64,000 nucleotides of DNA from Pseudoalteromonas sp. DL-6. GTDB lineage: Bacteria; Pseudomonadota; Gammaproteobacteria; Enterobacterales; Alteromonadaceae. The stretch lies in assembly GCF_004328665.1 (NCBI RefSeq), contig NZ_CP019770.1, positions 2,356,001 through 2,420,000 on the forward strand, read 5' to 3'. Below, piece after piece: positions 32,788-44,622 of this stretch. The notes under the pieces were generated by a model that did no database searches, had not been told where the DNA came from, and saw only the letters and a list, made by a program, of their open reading frames with translations. Position numbers and translations under genes: made by a program. Position 1 is the stretch's first letter. Each line of letters starts with the position of its first letter.

Positions 32788-32806
32788 AGCCAATTTGCGA
32801 TTGGCT
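32788..32806. promoter_or_regulatory. Palindrome upstream of the surface-fibre cluster
   Basis: AGCCAAT and ATTGGCT flank 5 bp, about 40-57 bp before the first start codon of the cluster. It fits an operator position but is short. Confidence 0.35.
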
Positions 32807-32930
32807 TAATAAAGCACGTTAACTACAAAACAACTTGGGTTAACATAAAGATTACAACACAAACCCAGATCTGTCTGTATAACTGCAAAAATAGTTATAG
32901 TTAAAATTATGTAAAAGTGATTTTACAATC

Positions 32931-32955
32931 AAAAAAAGCGCCATATAGGCGCTTT
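32931..32955 (-). terminator. Rho-independent terminator after galU
   Basis: On the minus strand AAAGCGCC pairs with GGCGCTTT across a 5-nt loop and is followed by seven T. Confidence 0.85.
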
Positions 32956-32973
32956 AAATAATGATAAGTTTAT

Positions 32974-33852
32974 TTAGATTAATGTTTTAATGAAGGTTTT
33001 AAGCTCATCAGCAAATTCATCACGGCGCAAAGCAAATTCTATCGTCGCCTTCAAATAACCAACTTTACTGCCACAGTCATGGCTTCGGCCTTTAATAGCA
33101 TAAGCGTCTACTTTTTCGTCTTGCATAAGCATCGCAATTGCATCTGTTAGTTGAATCTCATCCCCTGCACCTTGAGGTGTCTTAGCTAATAATGGCCAAA
33201 TATTTTTGCTCAACACATAACGACCAACCACAGCAAGATTTGAAGGTGCCTCGTCAACGGGAGGCTTTTCTACCATGCTCTTAATGGGTGAGCTTTCACC
33301 TTGGTTTAACTCAACATCACCTAAATCAACAACACCAAATTTATCTACGTCATCTTTAGGAACTGGTTCAACCATAATTTGGCTGTGTTTACTTTGCTCA
33401 AAACGAGAGATCATCTCTGCTAAGTTATCTTTCGTTAAATCACTTTCTACTTCATCGATAATAACGTCGGGTAAAATAACCACAAAAGGTTCATCCCCTA
33501 TAATAGGGGCTGCACAGTTAATAGCGTGACCTAACCCTTTTGCCTCACCTTGACGCACATGAATAATTGTCACGTCGTTAGGGCAAATAGACTGTATTTC
33601 GGCAAGCAATTGCCGCTTTACACGTTTCTCTAACGTTGCCTCTAATTCAAAGCTAGTATCAAAATGGTTTTCGATTGAGTTTTTACTCGAATGCGTTACT
33701 AACACTATCTCTTTAATGCCAGCGGCAACGGCTTCGCTAACAACGTATTGAATGAGTGGACGGTCTACAACTGGCAGCATTTCTTTTGGAATTGCTTTAG
33801 TTGCCGGTAACATACGCGTTCCAAGGCCCGCTACAGGGATCACTGCTTTCAT
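32974..33852 (-). CDS. galU: UTP-glucose-1-phosphate uridylyltransferase
   Basis: 292 residues. [37 protein letters not shown] is the nucleotidyltransferase signature at the N-terminus; the acceptor-site motif VEKPP is at about 190. It makes UDP-glucose for surface polysaccharides and trehalose. The first Met matches the family start. Followed by a terminator. Confidence 0.95.
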   Translation of the reverse strand: MKAVIPVAGLGTRMLPATKAIPKEMLPVVDRPLIQYVVSEAVAAGIKEIVLVTHSSKNSIENHFDTSFELEATLEKRVKRQLLAEIQSICPNDVTIIHVRQGEAKGLGHAINCAAPIIGDEPFVVILPDVIIDEVESDLTKDNLAEMISRFEQSKHSQIMVEPVPKDDVDKFGVVDLGDVELNQGESSPIKSMVEKPPVDEAPSNLAVVGRYVLSKNIWPLLAKTPQGAGDEIQLTDAIAMLMQDEKVDAYAIKGRSHDCGSKVGYLKATIEFALRRDEFADELKTFIKTLI

Positions 33853-33869
33853 TATGCTCTCCTTATTTT

Positions 33870-34721
33870 TTAAACTGAAAATGGGTACTGAATCGCTTCA
33901 TGGCATTGATAGCCAACCACCTCAAAGTCATCACGTGTTACCCATGTTTCAATGTCTTCGAGCGACTTAATCTCTGGGTTGATTTTTAATTGGGGAGAAG
34001 CAAATGGCTCGCGCTTTAATTGCACATCTCGCATTAAATCAAGCTGGTTCTCATAAATATGAGCATTGGTAATTTTATGATATGCCTTACCCGCTTTATG
34101 GCCGGTAATTTGCGCAACTAACGCAAGTAATACAAAGCATTGAATTTGATTGAAATTAAGCCCTAGTGGAACATCACAGCTGCGTTGGTAAGACGTTAAA
34201 TAAAGGGTATCGCCCAATAACGAAAACGTATGCGTATGCATACATGGACGCAGGCAACCAAGTTCAAATTCACCCGGGTTGTAAAATGTAATAATTTCGC
34301 CGCGATCATCTATGCCATTTTTTAAATTATTAATGACTTTTGCCAGTTGATCCAGTGTTGAACCATCAGGGCGTTGCCAACCACGCCCTTGAACACCATA
34401 AACTCGCCCCATATCATCCTCACCTTTGCGGTTAGGATTATTGAGCCACGCATTATTTTCATTGGCGTTGGCATCCCAGGTTTTACAGCCTATATTACGA
34501 AACTGTTCAGCACTGTCGTACCCTCTTAAATAGCCTAACAATTCGGCAATCGCCGCTTTGTAATAGCTCTTTCGAGTAGTGATCATAGGAAACTGATTAT
34601 TAGCCACATCGTATTCTAAATCAGCGTTTATAACCGTTAAACAACGCGTACCAGTGCGTTTATTTTCAACCCACTGTCCTTGGTCAACAATGCGCTGACA
34701 TAATTCTAAATATTGTTTCAT
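33870..34721 (-). CDS. thyA: Thymidylate synthase
   Basis: 283 residues, somewhat longer than E. coli ThyA (264) but like the Vibrio-type enzyme. The nucleophile region is [14 protein letters not shown], and [19 protein letters not shown] binds dUMP. It converts dUMP to dTMP with methylene-tetrahydrofolate. Downstream of lgt by 13 bp, the conserved lgt-thyA operon. Confidence 0.95.
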   Translation of the reverse strand: MKQYLELCQRIVDQGQWVENKRTGTRCLTVINADLEYDVANNQFPMITTRKSYYKAAIAELLGYLRGYDSAEQFRNIGCKTWDANANENNAWLNNPNRKGEDDMGRVYGVQGRGWQRPDGSTLDQLAKVINNLKNGIDDRGEIITFYNPGEFELGCLRPCMHTHTFSLLGDTLYLTSYQRSCDVPLGLNFNQIQCFVLLALVAQITGHKAGKAYHKITNAHIYENQLDLMRDVQLKREPFASPQLKINPEIKSLEDIETWVTRDDFEVVGYQCHEAIQYPFSV

Positions 34722-34734
34722 CTAACTTCTTCTT

Positions 34735-35538
34735 TTAAACTTTTGCCGCTGTTTGCGATTGTGGTTGTTTATACGCCCAAATCAGTAAGCCTAACCCGCC
34801 AATTATCATCGGTAACGATAGAATTTGCCCCATTGAAATAAAGTCGGCAAATAACCCCAATTGAGCATCGGGTTGGCGAAAATACTCAATACAAAATCTA
34901 AATACGCCATAGCCTAATAAAAATACACCCGATACACTTCCTGCAGGGCGTGGGCGTTTAATAAACCATAATAATATGACAAACAATACAAAGCCTTCAA
35001 AAAAAGCTTCATAAAGTTGTGATGGGTGACGTGCAAGCGGGCCTCCTGTTGGGAATACCATAGCCCATGGTACATCGGTAGTGCGACCCCATAATTCGCC
35101 ATTAATAAAGTTACCAATACGCCCGGCAAGTAAACCAACAGGCACTAAAGGTGCTACAAAATCGCCAACTTGTAATAAGGATTTTTTACGTGTCCAAGCA
35201 AAAATAGCAACAGCAGTGATCACCCCAAGTGTGCCGCCATGAAACGACATGCCACCTTGGTCGATTCTAAATAAATATAAGGGGTTTTCAATGAAATAGC
35301 TAAATTGATAAAACAGAACATAACCAATACGACCACCTAATATAACGCCCAGCATGCCGTAAAAGAGTAAATCACTGACTTCGTCTTTAGTCCAACCCGA
35401 ACCCGATTTTTTCGCTTGACGATTAGCAAACCACATCGCAAACGCAAAACCAATTAAGTACATTAACCCATACCAACGAACGCTAAGTGGTCCAACAGAA
35501 AATATTATTGGATCAATTTGAGGAAACTCCAGTGCCAT
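34735..35538 (-). CDS. lgt: Prolipoprotein diacylglyceryl transferase
   Basis: 267 residues with about seven membrane segments. The Lgt signature [18 protein letters not shown] (about 140-157) and the HGG motif MSFHGGTLG (catalytic His) are present. It adds diacylglycerol to the lipobox Cys of prolipoproteins, including the many lipoproteins of the surface cluster in this window. Confidence 0.95.
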   Translation of the reverse strand: MALEFPQIDPIIFSVGPLSVRWYGLMYLIGFAFAMWFANRQAKKSGSGWTKDEVSDLLFYGMLGVILGGRIGYVLFYQFSYFIENPLYLFRIDQGGMSFHGGTLGVITAVAIFAWTRKKSLLQVGDFVAPLVPVGLLAGRIGNFINGELWGRTTDVPWAMVFPTGGPLARHPSQLYEAFFEGFVLFVILLWFIKRPRPAGSVSGVFLLGYGVFRFCIEYFRQPDAQLGLFADFISMGQILSLPMIIGGLGLLIWAYKQPQSQTAAKV

Positions 35539-35550
35539 AAAAATAAACCT

Positions 35551-36360
35551 TTAGCTAAAAACCATTTTAATAGCGATGAAAACCAGTAACATCGCGAAAA
35601 CTTTCTTAATTGTATTCACAGGTAAGTAGTGCGTTGCCTTAGCCCCAATAGGCGCTATAAACCATGAGGTAACAACAATCCCAAATAAAGCGGGTAAATA
35701 TACAAACCCCATAAAACCATGCGCTAAGTCAGTTACTTGCCAACCAGCGCTGATGTAACCAATAGAACCAAAAAAAGCAATTACAATACCACATGCAGCA
35801 GCGCAACCAATTGCCTTTTTAATATCAACCGAAAAATAATGCAACATAGGCACAAGTAATGCGCCACCACCAATACCTATCAATCCAGACAAAGCGCCCA
35901 TTACCGTACTAATACTACCCAGTACAGGGCCTGTGGGCAGAGGATGTTCTGCGCCCACTTTATTACGAGCAGAAAGTACCATTCTCATTGCAATAAAAAC
36001 CACACTGACCGCAAACACCGTTCTTAACATTTTCTCAGGGATAAAGCTGGCAGCAAAACCACTAACCAATGCGCCAATGGCCACACCCGACATAACCCAG
36101 GGGGCAATTTTCCAAGGCACATTATCATTTTTATGATGAGCTAATGCTGAAGAGGTAGAAGTAAATAAAATTGAAGCTAAAGATGTTGCTATGGCAATAA
36201 CTAACACATGATCAGCAGCGGCTACATCAAAACTAAGCAGCAAACTACTTAGCACTGGCACAATAATTAAACCACCGCCTATACCTAGTAGCCCTGCTAA
36301 AAAACCAACAACGCAACCTAATAGCGCACAACTTGCAACTAGAAGTCCTAGTTCATACAT
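35551..36360 (-). CDS. TauE/SafE-family sulfite/sulfonate permease
   Basis: 269 residues, about eight membrane segments in two homologous halves; each half has the Gly-rich signature (LAGLLGIGGGLIIVPVLSSLL and LSGLIGIGGGALLVPML). The family exports or imports sulfite, sulfoacetate and related anions; the specific substrate is unknown. It sits inside the ptsP-lgt operon, a position where E. coli has no such gene. Confidence 0.9.
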   Translation of the reverse strand: MYELGLLVASCALLGCVVGFLAGLLGIGGGLIIVPVLSSLLLSFDVAAADHVLVIAIATSLASILFTSTSSALAHHKNDNVPWKIAPWVMSGVAIGALVSGFAASFIPEKMLRTVFAVSVVFIAMRMVLSARNKVGAEHPLPTGPVLGSISTVMGALSGLIGIGGGALLVPMLHYFSVDIKKAIGCAAACGIVIAFFGSIGYISAGWQVTDLAHGFMGFVYLPALFGIVVTSWFIAPIGAKATHYLPVNTIKKVFAMLLVFIAIKMVFS

Positions 36361-36425
36361 AGTTATCTCTAATACATTTAATTATATGTATATTTTAATT
36401 GATTATATAAACAATTACAGCTCTA

Positions 36426-38690
36426 TCATTTAGGTGTATAAAATAAATTACCTAGCTGATGCTCTATCATAAAATTACGGGTTAAACGTAGCACTTGTTT
36501 AGCGTTAGGCTGTGCTAAACATTCACTTAGTAAATGTTCCATGTCGCTTACATTTAAGCGCCTTAGCACCCACTTTACTTTGTTTAGTGACGATAAGTTC
36601 ATGCTTAAGCGCCTATACCCCATAGCAATCAGTAATATTGCGCCTTCGGGGTCGCCGCCAAGCTCCCCACATAAACTAAAAGGTAGTTCGTAATGCTCAC
36701 ACTCATTGGCAATATTATTTAGTACGCGCAATACCGCGGGGTGATAAGGATTAAACAAATCGGCTACACGTGCATTTGCCCTGTCTACGGCTAATAAGTA
36801 TTGAGTTAAGTCGTTACTACCGACTGAGCAAAAATCAACTTTTCTAGACCACTCTGGTAGCATAAATACACTCGAAGGTACCTCAAGCATAATGCCAATA
36901 TCTGGCTTTTCTATTAGTTGCTCTGGAAATGCTTCGCTTAATTCATAATAAGCTTGATTAAACAGTGCCAGTGACTCTTCAACTTCATCAGTGCCACTGA
37001 TCATCGGTAACATTATTTTTAAATTACCTAAGCCAATATTGGCTTTTAACATCGCTTTGAGTTGATCTAAAAAAAGCTCGGGGTGGTCTAAGCTAATTCT
37101 AATACCACGCCATCCTAAAAATGGGTTTTCTTCGGTGATATTAAAATAATCTAAAACTTTGTCGCCACCAATATCTAAGGTACGCATAACCACCGGATTA
37201 GGATAATAGCTGCTAAGTACTTCGCGGTACCACTTTTCCTGTTCTTGTTGCGAAGGAAACTGCCCCTTTTGCATAAACCACGCTTCGGTTCTGTAAAGGC
37301 CAACACCATCACAAATATGGGCACTATTTTGTTGGGTATTAAGCTCAAGCCCTGCATTAAGCAATAAACTAATATGCTCGCCGTCTAACGTGATTGCTGG
37401 CAGTGCTTGTTCTTCTAAAAATCGATTGTTAAGCAAGTTATCTTGGTATTGTAACTCGGTATACTCATCAATAAGCATTTGCGAAGGCGAAATATATAAA
37501 CGCCCAGAAAAGGCATCTAAAATCATTTCTTTGCTATCAAACTGCAATAGCGGTAAATCTTCAATACCCCAAATCGCAGGCACACCCATAGCACGAGTTA
37601 AAATAGAGGCGTGGCTATTAGCTGAACCATTAATGCTCACAACCCCAGCTAAACGCTCATTGGGCACCTCTGCTAACATCGCAGGGGTTAATGTATGCGC
37701 TATTAAAATGGTGTTTTCAGGGTAGTCTTTTATTGCGTGCTCGGTATTCACTAAATGATGCAGCACCCGTAAGCCAATGTCTTTTACATCAACTGCACGC
37801 TCTTTAATGTAAGGGTCTTGCATTTCGTTAAACTGCGCAACTAAACGTTCAATCACAATTTTTAATGCACTTTTTGCACACCACCCCTCTTGTAATTGCG
37901 CTTCTACATTATGACCTAAGCTTTTAGCATCTAATAATTGCTGATAAACATCAAATACAGCCAGCGCTTCTTGCGGTATGGTGTCGCTTAATGTCATCGA
38001 TAAGGTACTAAACTCTTTACGGGTTGCAGCAACCGCTTGGGTGAATAAACGCCGCTGTTCATTAACATCGCTATTTTTAGTAAGCTCTATAGACTTAAAG
38101 TTAAGTTTAGGAATAACAACAAATGCTTTACCTATGCTGATCCCTGGTGCACTAGAGACGCCTTTTAATACAGACGTTTGATGGGAAGACTCATCTTGGC
38201 GCAAAACTTCTTTTATTTCGGCATGGGCTAATTGCGAAGCTAACTGCGCAGAAAGCGTTATTAAAAACGACTCTTCATCTTGAGAAAATACCCGCGCCAT
38301 TTTTTGTTGGACAACAATAACACCTAAAACTTTTTTTTGATGAACAACAGGCACAGATAAAAAAGCGTTATAGCCTTCTTCGTTAACTTCTGGGGAGAGT
38401 TTGAAACGAGGGTGCGATTTTGCAAAAGCAATGTTAATTGCTTCTTCACGTTGAGCAACAAGCCCTACAAGTCCTTCGGTAAAGCCTATCCGAAATTTGC
38501 CCACAGCATCAGGGTTTAAACCTTCAGTGGCCATCAATACAAAATTATCTTGGCTGTAATCAGCAAAATAAATGGAGCAGCACTGGGTATTCATGGCATC
38601 TTTTACCATTTTCACAAAGCACACTAACGCACTGTCTAAATTCGCTTGTTGCGAAACAGACTCAGCTATCGCTCTGAGTGTTGCCAGCAT
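36426..38690 (-). CDS. ptsP: PEP-protein phosphotransferase PtsP (EI-Ntr)
   Basis: 754 residues. N-terminal GAF domain (about 5-160), then an enzyme-I core: phosphohistidine in GSANSHASILTRAMGVPAIWG, metal/PEP site in LEVPSSVFMLP and SVGSNDLTQYLLAVDRAN, and C-terminal GELGGDPEGAILLIAMG. First enzyme of the nitrogen-related phosphotransfer chain. It follows rppH by 23 bp, as in E. coli. Confidence 0.95.
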   Translation of the reverse strand: MLATLRAIAESVSQQANLDSALVCFVKMVKDAMNTQCCSIYFADYSQDNFVLMATEGLNPDAVGKFRIGFTEGLVGLVAQREEAINIAFAKSHPRFKLSPEVNEEGYNAFLSVPVVHQKKVLGVIVVQQKMARVFSQDEESFLITLSAQLASQLAHAEIKEVLRQDESSHQTSVLKGVSSAPGISIGKAFVVIPKLNFKSIELTKNSDVNEQRRLFTQAVAATRKEFSTLSMTLSDTIPQEALAVFDVYQQLLDAKSLGHNVEAQLQEGWCAKSALKIVIERLVAQFNEMQDPYIKERAVDVKDIGLRVLHHLVNTEHAIKDYPENTILIAHTLTPAMLAEVPNERLAGVVSINGSANSHASILTRAMGVPAIWGIEDLPLLQFDSKEMILDAFSGRLYISPSQMLIDEYTELQYQDNLLNNRFLEEQALPAITLDGEHISLLLNAGLELNTQQNSAHICDGVGLYRTEAWFMQKGQFPSQQEQEKWYREVLSSYYPNPVVMRTLDIGGDKVLDYFNITEENPFLGWRGIRISLDHPELFLDQLKAMLKANIGLGNLKIMLPMISGTDEVEESLALFNQAYYELSEAFPEQLIEKPDIGIMLEVPSSVFMLPEWSRKVDFCSVGSNDLTQYLLAVDRANARVADLFNPYHPAVLRVLNNIANECEHYELPFSLCGELGGDPEGAILLIAMGYRRLSMNLSSLNKVKWVLRRLNVSDMEHLLSECLAQPNAKQVLRLTRNFMIEHQLGNLFYTPK

Positions 38691-38713
38691 ACACTGCTCC
38701 TTTTTATGTAAAA

Positions 38714-39232
38714 CTACCTTTTATTTCGCCAGTGATCTTTTTGTTGCTCTCGCTTATTAAAGGGCATAGCAAAGGGAGCAAACTCCTTCATAACACGTCG
38801 ATAAACGTCCCGTTTAAACGACACAACCTGTCTAACCGGATACCAATAACTTACCCATCGCCAATCATCAAATTCAGGATGATGGGTTTTCAGTAAGTTA
38901 ACATCTTCATCTTTACAGCGCAGTTTTAGTAAAAACCATTTTTGTTTTTGCCCAATACACACCGGACTTGAATCGCGGCGGATTAATCGTTTGGGTAATT
39001 TATAGCGTAACCAATGTTTTGAGCTTGCAACTATTTCTACATCTTCTGGTCGCAAACCTACTTCTTCGTGTAATTCACGGTACATAGTTTGTTCTGGTGT
39101 TTCACCATCATCAACACCACCTTGGGGAAATTGCCAAGAATGTTGACCATAACGTCTGGCCCAAAACACTTGCCCCTGATTATTGCAAATCACAATTCCG
39201 ACATTGGCACGAAAACCTTCGGCATCAATCAC
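38714..39232 (-). CDS. rppH: RNA pyrophosphohydrolase RppH
   Basis: 172 residues. Nudix box [26 protein letters not shown] (about 35-60). It removes pyrophosphate from the 5' end of mRNAs, starting decay by RNase E. Upstream of ptsP; divergent from mutH across a 528-bp gap. Confidence 0.95.
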   Translation of the reverse strand: MIDAEGFRANVGIVICNNQGQVFWARRYGQHSWQFPQGGVDDGETPEQTMYRELHEEVGLRPEDVEIVASSKHWLRYKLPKRLIRRDSSPVCIGQKQKWFLLKLRCKDEDVNLLKTHHPEFDDWRWVSYWYPVRQVVSFKRDVYRRVMKEFAPFAMPFNKREQQKDHWRNKR

Positions 39233-39760
39233 CTTAGTGCCTCATTTGTAAGTCGATTTTTTATGATTGTTCCACATTAGTTGCAATACGGCAAATACTA
39301 TTACGCGCAAGCCTCGTGAACGCCTTCGCGCAAGGTAAATTAATGACGAAATCCGTTGCATATTAATAACAAACAGCTCTGGCATGAATTAATACATAAA
39401 AACCACACTGTTTGTGTTGGTTACTCACAGCTTGTGCATAACTTTCATAAAACACGCTCATTTAGCAAACAAATCCACAATACAAGATCAAAAAAGTGAT
39501 GTTCTCCACAGAATCTGTGGATAAACATGTTTATACATCTGTATTTATCCTTACAACAATTATAGACCTTAATTAAAACCGAACACTAAAAACAAAAAAA
39601 ACAATATATTTCAGCTGCTTATCTAAAACTATAGTTTTAAAGCAGTGCATAAAATTGCACCAACCACACCGCGTACAAAAATCAACCAACCGCTAAAGAT
39701 ATCCACTACCAAGCTAATTTGCTATCATGACACTGCTATTTATTCAACTAAATTAACAGT
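39233..39760. other. rppH/mutH intergenic region with DnaA-box-like sites
   Basis: 528 bp with no supportable gene. TGTGCATAA (39433-39441) and TGTGGATAA (39516-39524) are complements of the DnaA box TTATNCACA. The second overlaps a 17-bp palindrome TCCACAGA-A-TCTGTGGA (39505-39521). The stretch to 39600 is AT-rich. Promoters for rppH and mutH must lie here. Confidence 0.6.
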
Positions 39761-40432
39761 ATGCAACCTTTAAAACCTCATTCAATTAATCAACTAATGC
39801 AACGTGTCAATAATATTGCAGGGCTTACACTTGGCCAGTTAGCACAGCAGTATCATTTTAAAACACCTGATGATTTGTTACGTGAAAAAGGCTGGACGGG
39901 CCAACTGATTGAATATGTATTAGGCGCAACGGCCGGTTCAAAACCGCTCCCCGACTTTGAAGATTTAGGTATAGAGCTCAAAACATTGCCCATTTCATAT
40001 AAAGGCAAACCATTAGAAACCACGTTTGTGTCGGTTACCCCACTAATGAATGTAACCGGTATGACCTGGCACACAAGTAGCGTACGTAAAAAGTTGAATC
40101 ATGTTTTATGGCTACCTATTTTAAGTGAGCGCGATATTGCCCCGTTTGATAGAACCATAGGCAGTGGCTTTTTATGGCAACCTAGTGCGGTACAAGATGC
40201 ACAATTACAGCGTGACTGGGAAGAGCAAATGGAGCTTATAGCCCTTGGCCGGGTAGATGAAATATCAGGACATTTAGGGGATGTAATGCAAATACGACCA
40301 AAAGCAGCGAATAGCCATATTGTTACCGACGCTATAGGCCCAAACGGGAAAATAATTAAAACCCTGCCGCGTGGCTTTTATTTAAAAACCAGTTTTACCG
40401 GTGAAATTTTAAAGCAGCAATTTCAGCTTTAA
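39761..40432 (+). CDS. mutH: DNA mismatch repair endonuclease MutH
   Basis: 223 residues. The catalytic triad pattern DFEDLGIELKTLP (Asp...Glu-x-Lys) matches MutH. It nicks the unmethylated strand at hemimethylated GATC sites, implying Dam methylation in this organism. Single gene; converges with eno. Confidence 0.94.
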   Translation: MQPLKPHSINQLMQRVNNIAGLTLGQLAQQYHFKTPDDLLREKGWTGQLIEYVLGATAGSKPLPDFEDLGIELKTLPISYKGKPLETTFVSVTPLMNVTGMTWHTSSVRKKLNHVLWLPILSERDIAPFDRTIGSGFLWQPSAVQDAQLQRDWEEQMELIALGRVDEISGHLGDVMQIRPKAANSHIVTDAIGPNGKIIKTLPRGFYLKTSFTGEILKQQFQL

Positions 40433-40549
40433 TTGATGAAAAGTAATTAACGTTTGGCTTGTTTAACTTAGACATTCGCACTGCTTGCTTAACGCCCGTA
40501 GCTCGATGCTCGTAGCCCGTTCCTTTGTCTCTTTTTTGCTATTTTTTAC

Positions 40550-40578
40550 AAAAAATCCCCGCCTAAGCGAGGATTTTT
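40550..40578. terminator. Bidirectional terminator between mutH and eno
   Basis: AAAAATCCCCGC pairs with GCGAGGATTTTT across CTAA with one mismatch (40551-40562 with 40567-40578). A/T runs on both sides allow termination in both directions. Confidence 0.8.
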
Positions 40579-40606
40579 ATAATCTTAAATATCAGAACCT
40601 AAAAAA

Positions 40607-41941
<1,335 letters not shown>

Positions 41942-41970
41942 CTAACCTGAGTTGGCTAGCCTTAGAAACA

Positions 41971-42001
41971 AAAAAGGCCGCGCATCATGCACAGCCTTTT
42001 T
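41971..42001 (-). terminator. Rho-independent terminator after pyrG
   Basis: AAAAAGGC and GCCTTTTT bracket an imperfect stem (CGCGCA/TGCACA), with a T run on the minus strand. Confidence 0.7.
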
Positions 42002-42004
42002 AAA

Positions 42005-43654
<1,650 letters not shown>

Positions 43655-43800
43655 TCAGGAATTAAAAGGAATATAATACCCAAACAAGTGATTTTGGAAT
43701 ATAAACAAGACGGGGCGAAATTGTACCAAAACATAGCTGAGCAATCCAGCTATAAATGGCAAATCTGTGCACAAAAAACAGACATTTTTTATGTCCCTAT

Positions 43801-44622
43801 TTATTTAATTTTTTTTATCGCATCCCATGCCGCATCCATTTCTTCTAAAGACGCAGACTCAATACATTTACCCTGGGTAATTAAGTAATTTTGCACCTTT
43901 TCAAATCGTGCAGAAAACTTATCGTTGGCACTACGAAGTAATTGCTCCGGATCACGTTTAACATGGCGCGCTACATTCACGGTAGCAAACAACAAATCAC
44001 CTAGCTCTTCTGCTGTATGCGCTGAGTAAGGGTTATGAGCTAAGGCTTCTTTGACTTCCTCAACCTCTTCACTCACTTTATCTATAGCTCCATGATAAGT
44101 AGGCCAATCAAAACCTAAAGCGGCTACACGTTGTTGAATTTTTTTAGCTTTTGTTAAGCTAGGTAAACTGTTTGGTATATCTTGCCATAGTGCTGAGCTT
44201 TCATCTTGAGGTTTAGTAGCACGCTCTTGTGCTTTTATTGCTTGCCATTGCGCGGCTAATTCGGCATCAGTTGTGGGTGTGTCTTGCGCTGTAAATACAT
44301 GCGGATGACGACGCACTAGCTTTTCATTTAACTGGGCCACCACATCATTAAAATTAAATAATTGCTGCTCTTGCGCTAGTTGCGCATAAAACACGATTTG
44401 AAATAACAGATCACCTAGCTCACCTTTGAGTTCACTTAAATCGCCGCGCTCAATACAATCAGCCACTTCATAAGCCTCTTCAAGGGTATGAGGTACGATT
44501 GACGCAAACGTTTGCTTGAGATCCCAAGGGCATCCGCCCTCAGGGTTTCTTAGTGTTTGCATTATTTCCAGCAGTTGGCTTAAAGCCTCATTATTAGCCT
44601 GATTACTGCCCTCGTTTTGCAC
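43801..44622 (-). CDS. mazG: Nucleoside triphosphate pyrophosphohydrolase MazG
   Basis: About 273 residues if the GTG at 44622 is used; AGGGG lies 9 bp upstream. A longer frame from 44691 would overlap relA by 89 bp. Two MazG domains are visible: GGCPWDLKQTFASIVPHTLEEAYEVADCIE with the EExxE-type metal site, and EEVEEVKEAL...HTAEELGDLLFATVN. It hydrolyses NTPs and can lower ppGpp-related effects. Its start overlaps the relA end by 20 bp, so it is coupled to relA. Confidence 0.9.
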   Translation of the reverse strand: MQNEGSNQANNEALSQLLEIMQTLRNPEGGCPWDLKQTFASIVPHTLEEAYEVADCIERGDLSELKGELGDLLFQIVFYAQLAQEQQLFNFNDVVAQLNEKLVRRHPHVFTAQDTPTTDAELAAQWQAIKAQERATKPQDESSALWQDIPNSLPSLTKAKKIQQRVAALGFDWPTYHGAIDKVSEEVEEVKEALAHNPYSAHTAEELGDLLFATVNVARHVKRDPEQLLRSANDKFSARFEKVQNYLITQGKCIESASLEEMDAAWDAIKKIK

